DNA from: Breviolum minutum Mf 1.05b.01
Taxonomy: Eukaryota > Sar > Dinophyceae > Suessiales > Symbiodiniaceae
Reading direction: 5' to 3'
DNA length: 64,000 nucleotides
Assembly (NCBI GenBank): GCA_000507305.1
Contig: DF239663.1
Span: 1 to 64,000 of the forward strand
The notes under the pieces are model-generated. The model ran no database searches. It was given only the letters and a program-made list of their open reading frames with translations, and had not been told where the DNA came from. The position numbers and the translations under genes were made by a program. Shown here piece after piece: positions 22,461 through 35,100 of the stretch. Each line of letters begins with the position of its first letter. Positions within the stretch are counted from its first letter, which is position 1.

Positions 22461-22562
22461 GAGGCTGCGGAGATTCATTTGTTTTTCTCGGAAGCTGCAG
22501 AGAATGGGCGGTCCCTTGGACAAAGGCTGGGGATATCACCACTGGACCACAAGGTCTCTGAG
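22461..22562 (+). CDS. Exon of unidentified gene
   Basis: Acceptor CATTCTCAG, donor TCTGAG|gtaaaa. A 34-codon, phase 0 exon reading EAAEIHLFFSEAAENGRSLG, then QRLGISPLDHKVSE. The overlapping - strand ORF is less convincing. No family assigned. Confidence 0.55.
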
Positions 22563-24082
22563 GTAAAACGGCAAGAGATTCGCAAGGTTGCAACCGAGTT
22601 TCCCTTGCACGGAGTAGTAACTACAATGACAACACTTGTAAACATCTTGTTTGCTTCTAGTGACTCTAGTGACAGTCATACTTATGAGCAATCACAAGGA
22701 AACCATTATCAAAAATACATGAAAATAGCGTCTAGTATAAAGTCTATAATTCAGATCTCTACTCACCATATGTGACGAACAAAATCCTGTTCATCTAAAT
22801 CTATAGTTGGGATGTCCAAAGAATCCACAAAGGTTTTGAGGGATATCACTAACATGGATGAAAAATTGCTAGGCTGCAGGCATGTGTAATATTGGTGAGC
22901 CAATGGTTGTTGCTTGTTACCACCATTGGGATTCGAATGTCCCGAAAATAGCCAATAGATGCCAATAGGCAATAGCCAATGCAGTGGTTTGGGAAAATGC
23001 CTTGGAAGCAACTGGGTTTCCCAACTCCCAGAATTTCTGAACCATTGACATTCGAGCGCTGGTAAGGTTATCATTGGAAGATGTGAAAGAGATGATCGCG
23101 GGATCTTTTAAACTGAACGAAACTTGGCTGTGCTGCTTTAAGCATCGACTGCTTTGATGCTTTAGTGAGGTACTGGTTCTATTGTGTCACCATGCATGTT
23201 GTAAGAATGAATTCTGTTCACATGATGACTGGGGGAACCACCAAAGATGGTTCCAATCAAGATCGCAATTCTTTGTTTGTTTTCTTCATCTTTCCAACTA
23301 AAAGTAAATTGGGAATTTTTGAGTTGGTAGTTTGGGATTCGAATCAGGGTACTCTATAGTATCCCTAAAAATCCCACTCCCTTTCGTTTTTGGCGATCCC
23401 AGGAATCCAAACCACCGGGCCCCAAGCCACCAACCAACCATTTCGCGAGATAGTTTTCCAGATGTTGACGGGAAAAACGGGTCTTTCCTCCAGATGGCTC
23501 TGCCACCATTACCCGCAGAATGTCCCCTGAAGAGGGACCATTTTTAACATGCCATCAATTTTTATGATGGGTTTTCATGGGGGTAAGCCATGAAGAGAAT
23601 CATATGGCATCTCTTTTTTGTTTCAGTGAAGATGTCAATTTCACTGAACAAAATTTGAATATCTGAGGAAAAAGAGCGTCACAAATTGCTGTGTATCTGT
23701 CGAATCTTGGCCTGGTGAAAAATCATGTTGAAAAAAGTTTTTTTGAAAACGAAGCTTCCTTTCGCAACCAGAACTGGAAAGGTAAGGTGAGTTCTCCAGA
23801 CTTGGAAAGGATTTGCAACGACTGTTCGGGAGTTGCACAAACAATTCTGTTCGGAAATGATAATCCCAAGACCCATATAACACTTGGATGGCCAAGGCAA
23901 ATTTTGCCTGGAACCCATTTGGAGTCTTTTTGGTTGATCCTCATGAAATTGTGTGCCGTTAAGAGACTCTGAAGTTCTGATGATTTTGCTGATAAGTGAC
24001 TTCCCCATGAAGTTTGACAACAGATTTAGTAACAGGATCTATATCATCATCACTTTCTAAGTTGTGAAAAGCTTAGCTTCAG

Positions 24083-24171
24083 GAACTGCAACGGAAACGA
24101 TTGGAGATGGAGATTCTGCAATCAACTTTTTGTCCTTTTTGCACATCATGCGCAAGGCGAACTTGTGGATG
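24083..24171 (+). CDS. EF-hand exon (variant loop)
   Basis: Acceptor GCTTCAG, donor GTGGATG|gtcatg. It reads TATETIGDGDSAINFLSFLH, then IMRKANLWM. Aligned to the fourth EF-hand of calmodulin it gives loop I-G-D-G-D-S-A-I-N-F-L-S with exit helix FLHIMRKA. Asp at 3 and 5 remain, position 1 is Ile and position 12 is Ser, so calcium binding is probably lost. The fold assignment is secure from the spacing. Confidence 0.65.
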
Positions 24172-24429
24172 GTCATGATTGGGGTTGAGGTTTCACTTGG
24201 ATGATAGGATAGAACACTATAGAAAATGATGCCCATTTTCTTTGAATATATCAACATGGTGTTTGAGATTGCGTGTACACAGGAGATTTCCCATGCAGTT
24301 TGGGCAACCATGTCAAGCTTCCTCAAGTTTGATCTCTTTAGTCCATGGCCACGGAACATGTTCAACATGTTGCATCACGTTGCTATCGGCGATCAATTGT
24401 TTTGGGCGCATAGACTATAGAATCATAGT

Positions 24430-24905
24430 TGAAAAGTGTCCCCGTTTTGTTAACAGTATCCTCTTTTGTTTTCCAGTATGGCATATGTCATCAACTATGA
24501 TCATCACGACGTTCATCATCCTCCCTATAGATCCCTATAGTATATCCTCCAACATTCGTACTGAATGGGTTTATCATCCACTATTCGTCGACATCATCAT
24601 CGACATGGTTTGTCCACCCGTTTACTTCTGTGTTTCTACCTTCAGTTGTTCGGTCACTTGTTGTTTACTCGGTCTTTCATGTGTTCCTTCGTTCGTTCAT
24701 TTATTGACTTGTCGTTTGTGGGTCGCTACTTGTCACGTGTCACTTCTCACTCCTTGCTTGATTGCTTGATTGCTTGTTGCTTGTTACTCTTTTCTTGTTC
24801 TGTTTTTTTAATCTTACTTGCTACTTCTTGCTTGCTACATGTCACTTGTCACGCGTTACTTGCTAATTACTCGTTGCGAGTCACTTTCGTGTTTGATTCT
24901 TTTTG
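24430..24905. repeat. Pyrimidine-rich degenerate repeat tract
   Basis: This stretch is strongly C+T-rich on the + strand, with loosely repeated CTTGTC / CTTGCTAC / CACTTGT words (for example GCTTGATTGCTTGATTGCTTG). It explains the long open + strand frames here, which I do not accept as genes. Confidence 0.55.
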
Positions 24906-24929
24906 ACTGTATCGTTTGTTGCAACCCAG

Positions 24930-25005
24930 CCGAGTCGTTTGTTGGGAGAATCCGAAGCCAAAAGTGACCTGACAGTTCTAATGAAAGATATTGACAGTGA
25001 CATAG
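24930..25005 (+). CDS. Exon ending in a possible split EF-hand loop
   Basis: Acceptor CAACCCAG, donor GACATA|gtctaa. It reads RVVCWENPKPKSDLTVLMKD, then IDSDI. LMKDIDSD resembles the entry to a calmodulin loop (MINEVDAD). The rest of the loop would come from the next exon, which I could not place. A candidate with VEFPEIKK follows TTTTGCAG near 26004. Confidence 0.45.
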
Positions 25006-26120
25006 TCTAAGGAATATATGTTGATTATATGTGTGTGTGTGTTATTGTTATTGTTTCTTATCAGTGGGTGGTTTGGCCAAGTGTAAATAAACACTTATCA
25101 TGACCATCATTCTAGATTTGACATCAAGGAACCCCCAAAAGTCATTCTTCAGAGTTCTTGGGAAGCTTTCGGTGGCTCAAAAGTTAACAAATCTTTGACA
25201 TGCCTAAGGTGAATCATCCATGAATGAATGCGTCTGTTAGATTAACGTTTTTGTTGGCTGAGAAGCTATAAGGCTACAAACATGAACTTCAAGAAATGGA
25301 TGTACAGCAGTTATAAGTCAAGATTTCAGTCCCAATTACAAGGTCCATGTGGCCAAATAGTATTACCATACCTCCTTTGCTCCATGTATTTCAATATTAT
25401 ATACAGATTTGTGATCTAAATTTAAGCCATTCATGTATAAGTAAACATATTCCCATTCACCGCAATTTGCGACGTCGTTTTGGCGACTCCATCCAGGTTC
25501 TTGATGTCGGTTGGGCGTTCGAGCCGTGAAAACCCAAAATGGTGCCACCCGTCGTTTCAAGACATTGTCGTATAGTGCCACCTGAAGCTTGGGAAGTTTC
25601 GAAACTGCAATTCGAAGATGATTTTTTAATTCTCAAAATGTGTTGGTGTTTTTTTTTCAAGAATGTAAGGATGATTTTTTCCCTTGGAATTCTTGATGTG
25701 GAGAACTTTCAAGCGGCGAATTTATCATGACGCACCACCCGTGGTCAAATGGCCTCCCTGTTGGTCGACGTTTTTAAGATGCATTGTTAAGACGCATTTG
25801 CATTCAATGAAGATTGATTTTCTGTCTTTGATGTTTTGGTTTAAAGGTCTTTTCTATATAGATGTTTCACGTGTTTTTTGGATGAAACATGGCTTGCTTT
25901 GAAACCATCATCACCTTTTTTTAAGGGTGAGATCATTGGTGGTGGTAGATCTCAAGAATTCAAGGTTGCAAAGATGTAGGTGTTTTTTCTTGATCAGTTT
26001 TGCAGTGTAGCTGCCGAATTTGGTGACCCTGTGGAGTTCCCAGAAATCAAAAAGTGCAAGAATTTCGGATCCGCTGTGGCCGTTAACTTAGTTGACAGCC
26101 ATTCAACACACCATCCATAT

Positions 26121-26228
26121 CCCATAAATCCATATGGCTCCATGGGAATGGTATATTTACCTACATTTGGTTGATTTTTTATGGTAAATGTAATGGGTAA
26201 ATATACCATACATATTAGATCCTATGGG
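26121..26228. repeat. Family C element, copy 4 (opposite orientation)
   Basis: Bounded by CCCATAAATCCATATGG and TTAGATCCTATGGG with inverted GGTATATTTACC / GGTAAATATACC motifs inside. Its right end matches the left end of copies 1-3, so it is inserted in the other orientation. A decayed fifth copy may lie at 25365-25460. Confidence 0.65.
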
Positions 26229-26877
26229 TAATGTGACACAGGACATCCAAATCGCAACAACATTCAATTTTCCTGGTTGGCCTCGATAGATTACACTTCG
26301 TCACGTACAATATCTCTTTCCTTTTTCAATGGATCTTCAATGTTCCGAAACCAGTTTCTCAATGTTTAGAAATCATCAACTCTTCCCAAAAGCGCTCTTA
26401 GAGAAAACTGGGTGATGCAAACAACAAATTACAAATTGCCGTACTTGCTGTCATAACAAATACTAATGGGCAAAATACGTACTGTTGATGAAAGAACTCC
26501 TGCACCAGTTGACATGGACAATTTCCCGTTTTTAATAGGGTTTCATACATCGCAGGATCATCACAGGTGGTCCATCAACAGCATCAGCACGGCCACGAAA
26601 ACGTTGACGCAGCTTGGTGGCTTCAAGATTGAATCCCGAACGTGGGAAAAAAACACTTTGACCATTTTTTTGTTTCAGAATTGAAATTTGAGAGTTAAAA
26701 TACAAAATTGTGCACCCAAACACTCATGAAACAGTTTCAACTTGTCAAATTCAAATGATGGAACTTATCATTGATGTTTTACTTCGGTCATTGTACTATG
26801 CTATGTTTACTTTCGATGTCCATAAGTTTAAAATGTGTGCGTTTCCGTTTCCATGAATCTTCCGGACATGTTGCGCA

Positions 26878-26973
26878 ATGGTGTACACATCTTGGTTTGC
26901 TGCAACTGCCATTGTGGCGGCTCTTTGTGCCAGCAGCCGTTGCATCCTCGCACCAGTGCTGGCGGGGATTGGG
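26878..26973 (+). CDS. Possible first exon with signal-peptide-like N-terminus
   Basis: An ATG opens MVYTSWFAATAIVAALCASS, then RCILAPVLAGIG, a hydrophobic stretch of signal-peptide type with small residues after it. A donor (GATTGG|gtcagt) is present. It may be the start of the gene whose coiled-coil exons follow, or of the FKBP gene; no phase link was established. Another possible exon is 27275-27403, with two open frames. Confidence 0.3.
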
Positions 26974-27468
26974 TCAGTCGATGTCAGTTGTTTGAAATGT
27001 TGGGACTTTGTTGAAGAGTTTCAAGTTCTATTTAGTTCACATTCTAACATTTCTAACTGCAACATGTCAAAACACAACACAACAAAGATTCAAAGTGAGA
27101 TTTCCAGGCTTGCACCCCAACATAATGTTTGTTGGGGAGGAAATTTTCTGGGCACTCGAACTCAACTAATAAACAAGTCAGTGGTTGAACCCTAATCATC
27201 AGTGGTGGATTCAATACATGGGGTAGGCATGGACATGTATGGACAAATCTGATTTTTGTTTCCAGCTTCTCAGGAGTGCAAATCAGCCATGTTGCAGGTG
27301 ACCTTGCTTCTGGCCTTGAGTTTCCTCCCACGTTGGTGGCACCTGCGTCAATCTTGCGAAGAAGAAAAGCGGTTTCAGAGCCCAATGGTTTCGGTGTTTC
27401 AGTGCAAACATTCTTGAAACTTGTTGCACTTTAAAGACAACCTTGTTATGACATTTCATAAAACATTA

Positions 27469-27544
27469 TGACAACCTTGTGATTTCAGTGTTCCGGGGGG
27501 ACATGTTTCAATTTTTTCAATTTAGAGAAATCACAAGGTTGTCA
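27469..27544. repeat. 76-bp hairpin with exact 18-bp arms
   Basis: TGACAACCTTGTGATTTC at 27469-27486 is the exact reverse complement of GAAATCACAAGGTTGTCA at 27527-27544, with a 40-bp loop. A partial direct copy of the left arm lies just upstream (GACAACCTTGTTATGACA). Confidence 0.75.
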
Positions 27545-28088
27545 TGCCAATACCCAACTTTTTAATCTTTTGGAGGCTTTTTGTTTGGACGATGTTGTTC
27601 AACGTCCACCTTTGCCGATGTGTCAAGTTGAGGTTGTTGAAAGTTGCAGAAAAACACCTCAACAGACACAAAGAACGACAAGAACAGCTAGCAACTTGAC
27701 AACAAAAAAAGCAGTGGCTGCGTTACTGTGTGGCAGTTCAAAAGGGATAAAAGAATCACTTTTACCTCCACTTCCTCTTTTTTCTTCCTTTCCTTTCTTT
27801 ACAGTCCTGTTCCAAGCACCAAACCTGCGCTAATACAACTGAGATGAGAGTCACATTTTGACAACGGATTCTGAATGACTTTGAATTTAAGTGCTAATGT
27901 ATTAAGCTTCGTTTTCTTTGATTCCTTGGCCAGAATCGATAAATCAGATCAGAGAACGGGTATATCGAAATAGCGTGAGAAACTCCCAATAGAACCAAGG
28001 TCATCCTTATGGAAATGTTCTTCTGTTGTTTTTCATGCTTCCAAAGCGACAACAGCACTTTGAATGGCACTTTGTGTCCTAAAAACAA

Positions 28089-28953
28089 GCAGAAACTCAA
28101 GGCGGAACAGCTCAAAGCAGTTGAACGCCAGCTGGCACAGCAGGAGTGTTGAACCTCCTCAAAGCAACTTTGAGATGAATCGATTGATTCGAAATTGTGT
28201 TCTTCCGGGAAAGGGATACAAGATGATCCCACTAAACTGGATTATTTTTTTTGTGAATTCAAAAAGTTCTTTGGCTACTAAGTGGTTGACGTTGACACGT
28301 CCAGCACCGCCAGGAGGATGCCATTGCCAAAGAGATGGCATATCAATGCCAGGACAGACTGGATGGATGTGAAACGAAGTAACGTGACGTTGTGCAACAT
28401 TTTGAGTTTTGTTTTGCATCATGCACCAAAGAGATTGTTCTCTTTTAGGTGTACGGGCTGCTATTGTCATCCTGTTTATACCGATGGATTCAGTTCTACG
28501 TGTCTGTTTTTTGTAGATAAAAGGCAGGTTGAATATTGAAAGTAGGTGACTAACTTTTAGAGATTCAGATCGAAAGGGTACAACCAAAAAACACCAAACA
28601 ATGCTCAGTAGTTGACTAGCAGTTGTAAATGATTGATATTTCATGATATTTCAATATTTCCATCATGTCTGTACCGATACCAGAACACCAGGATAGTAGG
28701 ATTTGTATGGATTTATTGCATGGCCGTATATCATATGTGTCACCTCCGATACTTTAGCCACCGATCATGTCAAACGAAATACCCAAATACGTCGAAGCGT
28801 GTTTTTGGATTCTGCTAGATTCGACCCAGGATGTGACTGACCTCACCCTTGCCTTACGTGTAGCAAGCAAAGCGCAGCAACGTGCTGAAGCAGAGGAATT
28901 GAAACAACTTTCTGAGGCACTCGTTGGTTTAAAGTCTCTAAAAAGAAGCCAAG
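28089..28953 (+). CDS. Three coiled-coil-like exons, unidentified protein
   Basis: Exon at about 28089-28142 (GA donor) reads QKLKAEQLKAVERQLAQQ. Exon 28305-28378 (GT donor) reads HRQEDAIAKEMAYQCQDRLD. Exon 28830-28953 (GT donor) reads DVTDLTLALRVASKAQQRAE, then AEELKQLSEALVGLKSLKRS. All three are rich in Ala, Glu, Gln and Lys and look like long helices or a coiled coil. Splice sites are good but phases do not yet join without gaps. Function unknown. Confidence 0.5.
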
Positions 28954-30228
28954 GTTTCCAATTTCTGGAGTTTTTTTTCTGAGGATCAACTTTTGTTTCT
29001 GGGATCCATTTTGGAGGTTTTGGTTTTGGTTTGTTGTTTATTTTGTTGTTTTTTTGTTTGGGTGAGTCATGTCAATGTTGCTAGATGTTTCAATATGTCT
29101 TAGATGTACAAGATATGATACCCCTTCAAACCCCAGTTGAAAGCCCAGGTTGTTAGAAGGATATCTTGTTATGTAAATGTGTGTTGGTTGCTTGCCATGT
29201 ATTCCAATATATGTTTCTATGATCGATTGATCAGCAAGGTTGTTGACATAGAGTTTGACACTCAGACAAGTGGATTCTGTGGAGGTTGAACCAACAAATC
29301 AATCATAGGTTTCATATGGTTTCATTATTAGGTTCCTTTTAGATACGTGGAACTTGACATAGAACTATACTCCAATTAGGTAATTAGGCAGATTTACATC
29401 CCACTTTGTGTCAGTATCATCCCTAGTTGAACTCCCCCCCCCTTGGCTTGACTTGTTTTGAGGGATACACCTCACCTAAGTGGTGTGTGTAGGTGCTGTT
29501 GCTATGCATAAATTGGGCATCAGATAGCACTTGGACCGAGACAATGGTCACCACAAGCAGAACTGATTCTAGCTTTACAGAGGGTGAAGGGAGAGGGTGT
29601 TCCGTACTTGTTGAGTTGTTGTAAAGATTGCAATCCATTGGTCGGTTGGAGAAGAAAGAGGAAATAAAAACACCTGAGTTGTTTTGAAGTTTGTTTTGAT
29701 GAAGATAATTAGAAATAAACTGGCTGATGTTCCAGCTCCAACAGAAAGACATCGGGTTTGAATGGCTGGGTCAAACATCTCTCTCATGCCTTAACTCTGA
29801 AAAGGATGTTGCGGAGGCAGCATGGTTATTCCAAACATCTCCAAACGCAAGGAACATTTGACTGGACGAGTTGTAGTGTTTCATTTGTTGGATGGTTTGA
29901 TGAATCTTTGCAAAGTGTGCAGCATGTTTGAGTATGTGTTTGCTGATGCTTCACCAACTCCAGAAAGAACATGAAAGAAAGGCATCATAGAGTTTGGTGG
30001 TGTATTTGCTGAATCAGTATACAGTTACGTCTTCACACACCTTTTTGTAATATGAAGTATTTGTATATATCAAGACATCCATGCACAGATCATGATATAT
30101 TTATATACACATATACAAAGGTAATTATACATATTTCCATAACATATGATATATTGACTCTATGCCAATGTATTTCTTCCCTTCACTTCACAAGAATCAC
30201 TGGCTTCCGGGATGTGTTGCTTGCTAAG

Positions 30229-31743
30229 GATTACCATACAGCCTTTGCTGAAGCACTTGCACCAGGCCGATCCAAGGATAGATTCGCCCGGAAAGCCGTA
30301 AAGCTGGTTGTTTTTGTTTTGTATTTAGCAGATGATAAGATAAGAAGTGTTTATTTTGTGTGGTGTTTTTTCAACTGTTGATTGGAGTGATGAATGTTTT
30401 TGTATGTTTTTGTCAATTTGTGTTGATGAGTTTCTGATCAGAGAATGTTTGCAATTTCGGAGCTGGAAACTTGTGAGAAGCAAATAAAATTGCAGATTCA
30501 TGATATTCATATTCAAGCTTGCAAAATGCAAGCGTAGATCCAAGATTTTCAGTCCATATTTGCCATAGTTGTTTTTTTTTCATCGTAACCACAAAATGTA
30601 CCCTTAATCCCTCTTGAGGATAACTGTAGTTAGCCTTAACATCGCAACTTTGAAATAGTTTCCGCTTGTAGATTGGTTTATGTATAACTTCAGGGGTATC
30701 CAAAAGACAGTTTCCATGATATATCCGGCCATCTTCCACATCTTCCCAGGCGTTGGAACCTTACGCCGTTCCCGTGGCACTGGGCCAATCATTGAATCTG
30801 AAGAGGCCCAAAAAACCCCTGTCGAAAGGTTTGGTTTGAAGGACAGGTGGCAGCAGTGAAACGGCAAGAAATGAATTGGTTGTTTATTACATGAACTGTG
30901 GCAGGGTTTTGTCATGACGTTCTGGCACCCTTCAGAGTTAAAAAATCCTATAGTATTGCTATGGTGCATTCCTCCTGTTTCACAGGTTTTCATGTTCGTG
31001 AAATATCATTCCATTCACCTAGATGGATTCATATACGATCCATGACAATCAAGACTCATAGAAATATTGAATGATGAATGATTTTCTACGAATCATTCTG
31101 AAGCTGAAGCCATTCTATGGAAATCTCCAAACTCTCAGATAATTGGATGATTCTTGGTGCACATGCCATCTTACTGCACCAGCACCACCACCACCACCAC
31201 CACCACAACAACAACAACAACAAGAAGAACAAGTCGGCATGTCTTCGAAACTAACAAACAAACAATCAAGCAAACAAACAAACAGGTCTTACAACAGTGT
31301 GCTGGAGTTCAGCTTGAACATGTAGTGCCTTGGCTTCATAAATGGTCGAACATCAAATCATTTCTGTAGAAAAACCCACCAACATCCATGTCCTTGGGAG
31401 GGGAAACTATCCGTTTTTGGGTAAAGTGTTTCAAAAAGGAAACTTCAGGCATTTTTCAAATTCAAGAATCTTGCTGAATGTCTTTTTTGGGTGGAGTGTT
31501 TCTCAAGGGTGCTTACTTTCTGGACTTTTTGGGGAGGGGGCCCTGAGCAAATATTGTGTATGTTTCTGTGTGTTTTCAAATGTGAATTTGAACTTAGAAG
31601 ACTTGAATTGAAAAAACAACAGTAGAAATCTGAAGATGTCGTAGTAGATAAGAAGACTTTTGGGCCTTTCCGTTTTTTTTCTCCAGGATCCATCGAAATG
31701 TTTGGTTGAGGTGAGCAGTGCATTGGAAGGTTTGCAGAACACG
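30229..31743 (+). CDS. Two exons, unidentified, phase-compatible with the FKBP gene
   Basis: 30229-30306 (acceptor TGCTAAG, donor AAGCTG|gttg) reads DYHTAFAEALAPGRSKDRFA, then RKAVKL. 31687-31743 (acceptor TCTCCAG, donor AACACG|gtgg) reads DPSKCLVEVSSALEGLQNT. Both are whole-codon exons, so they join each other and the exon at 32118 in phase. They may be the N-terminal part of the FKBP gene or the end of the previous one. A CAC/CAA microsatellite at about 31184-31224 lies between them. Confidence 0.45.
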
Positions 31744-32117
31744 GTGGCTTGGTGGCGAAGCTAATTGGCGGAGCCTCCCATGCAGCAGAAATCGATGCGC
31801 AGCGAGAGTCGTTTAAAGGGCCAACGGGGCGATTTTGTTGCTATGGACTTGGTTAAACACCAATTTCAAGGGGGGAAGATCCCATGAAAAACTGAAATGT
31901 CCTTGGTGACCACATATTTTTTGGTTTGGCTGGCCGTTTTTTTTTGAATCAGAACTCAACAAGTCACCAAAGTTGTGACCGACACACCGCACGTAGAAAC
32001 AACAGTGGCAGAGCTAAGGCACAACCACAGAATAGTTGACGAACACTCTAACAAAAACCAGTGGTATTCGTCATGAAATGTTTCGCGCTAACAAAAGGCG
32101 ATGATTTTTGTTGCCAG

Positions 32118-35100
32118 ATTTTTTCATGGTACCACCAGTTGATCCAGATCTTCCCTGAACTTTCCTTGGGCACCATGTTTGCCCCCATGGCCGCCATGAT
32201 TCCCATGCTCAACGTACCACAAAACCTGGAGCACATGCCACGGCCGCGACCAACAGCAACAGCAGTTCAAGGAGAAACAAAGGGTAGTCCAGTGGGGTCC
32301 AGTAGGTTTTAAATCTTGGTATTTAAGGTCATTGAGATGAATGGCGTTGAACACCGAACAATAAACCATTGTGCAAAAGCGGACGAATGCCATAGTTCTT
32401 TTCCAACAACTTCCTTTGACTCTCATTCAGCCTGCTAATAGTGCGGTCGTTTCGGCCGAATTTTGTCATTGGGGATTATAACCATTTATAACCCATGAAT
32501 ACCCACCAATATATAGGGTACCTTCTATAGGGATTTCCGGTAGGGGGGGTCCACGTTGGGATCGGGGTACATCTTTCAGGAGAGGTGCAACCAAGAACCT
32601 GGACGCGACGTAGCCTTGCAAGCATCTCTGCTTTGGTAGGTGCCAGGGGGGGGTTTTCGGTGCTGCAAGCCATTTGGAGATGTAGAAAACTTCAGTAAAT
32701 CATGGGAGATTTCAATATTGACACAAGAAACTATCAACATTTTGGTCATAGTCATTGAGAAGGATTTAAATAATGGATATCAGGCACCAAAATATGTTTG
32801 GCTTTCCAATCGCGTGACCTATGATGAGTAGATTCGGAACCCCTGTTGTTGGACTATCGGATAGCTAACCATTTCCCAATAACAGGAGGTCTGATGGACA
32901 CTTTGGCCGCAACGGATGGCCTCAATTCAAGAGGATGCACTTGCAGAGGGTAGTCCTCCACCTGACACTGATATTATGTAGAAGACATATATAGATACGT
33001 GTTTGATAAGTTTGATATGTATATATATATATATCGGGTCATATAATATTGAATTGTATATAACTAGTAAATAATCTTATATATACATATATATACCATG
33101 AAAAAAACATTTAAGACCAAAGCCTAGATTCCCCAAGTTTCTGGTGAACGGCCCAGGCGGTTTGTTTTTGTTCCGACGCCAGGATTGGTGAGTCGAACAC
33201 CAGCAAGCCGTGCTAAAGAATTGCGTTCCAGCAAGGACAGATGAGCAGTGATCATTTCACCCTGGTTGGTTGTTTCATATAAGGGATTTTTAGACAGGGG
33301 TCATGAAATGGGACCCATTTTGGGGGGGATCAAACTTGATGCAAAGGTATTGTGGCTTTAAGGAATTTCCCTTGGTAGTGTCAAGGTTTTGGTTGGTTAA
33401 ACTACCCAGATGTTTGGGGATTAAAAGAAACCATAATAAGGATTCCATCATGAAACAATCAGTATAAATGGCATATCAGCTAAGGGTTTTGTTGCAGTTG
33501 CTCACATGGCATTGGAATGATGCTGTGACACCAAGAGTGGTTCGCAAAGGATGCAGACTGTAGACACATCTTTCAAATTCAAAGTATCAAATATTCAATT
33601 CATAAATAGTTCCATTCATCCAAGACTACTGGACACTGTGGGTCATATTTTTTTCAAGTGACAGCGGTTTTCAAAAAGGTGTCATTGCGAGAGTGCAGCA
33701 ATGATGAGAGAGGAGTCCATCATGTAATTTCATTTTATCAAAGTTTCCAAATTGTAGAGGGAAATCCCTCTTGCAGATCCCAAGTGGTCCCAAAAAGGTG
33801 TCATCCTCAATAAGATCCCAATCAAGTAATCGACAAATTGGCACCTCAGGGAATTTGGGCAATGAAAGGAACAACTGCAGTGTTTCCAATAAGTATTACA
33901 AGTCATGGTATACATACTGCATTTTAACATATTATTAAACTGTATATTAATATATGTGTTGAACCATATATATACATGTTATTCTGTTTTTTCCAATATT
34001 TTGCATACTCTTCCAATCTCTTCCATTCCTCCCATAGCTTCATGGCATCCCAGTAACCCAACGAAAACCCACCGAAGCGAGGAAGTGGAGCGGACGAAGT
34101 TGGAGGATGGAATGGAGGCTGGTTTGGTTGTCGATATTTTCTTCGATTCGTTCGTTTCTTGTGCTATGATTAAACAAACCATTGGTATCCATTGGTCATC
34201 AAAGTAGTCCGTAGAAGGATGCTAAGCGTTTCAAGTCTTCTCATGACTTGAGCACATGTGTGCATTTCAATCAAATTTGTTTACATCACTTTGATCTAAA
34301 TATCCTCCAAACTCCCCAAATTCTCCATTTGTAAAACCGCAATGGGATTGAGTTCAGTTTTAAAGCCTCAAATTTGTGGTCAAAAATTGTCATATTTTCC
34401 ATAGTTCCCAAACTTTGACGCAGGTAGTGAAGTTGGCTTCGGGAATCCAGTATGTTGACTTACGCGTGGGACGTGGCGAGGTGGAATGGCCGGTTTCCTG
34501 GCAATTTGCCAATGAGTTTCTTGCAGTTAAAACGTGATCCCAACAAATCAAGTTGGTTCATGAATTTGAGTCCACGTGGTCGATATGATGTTGCACATGT
34601 GTTTCTCTTAGATGGTGATTCCAGCAGAGAAGTCTGATGAAATAAATCAAAGAAGACAACACTTCGGACTTGCTTTGGAAGAATCTCAGGTTGACAAATT
34701 CGCATTATTTGCTCGTAGAGGGCTAGTGCATGGATCAGTAAATTTCAGCAACCAAGCAGCATAGTGAGATCACAGGAAGGTTAGCCATTGCCACTCTTAA
34801 AGTGTTTTCTATCAACTTTGCCTTTAAGATCTCCTGGTACCTTCCTAGTCCATGTGTACAGGTGCCACAGATGGGTGATGTGGTGCTGGCACATGTGAAA
34901 GGACCTGGGGCAGAGAAGCGATTTGACCATTGATTGTGAAGGTTTGCTGCGTAGCATGATACTCCCCAAAGCTTACAGTATCATGATGCAAGTCCATTAG
35001 TAATTGTATGTTTATATGTAGACGCATCATATCATATATATATATGGGTTTCATTGTTTCATATATATATATATATCTCATATAAACTAGCTTTGTGAAA

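Noticed and set aside
24242-24906. Two long plus-strand ORFs (175 and 113 aa) rich in Cys, Leu and Ser
   Set aside because: They come from the pyrimidine-rich degenerate repeat tract and show no domain or splice support.
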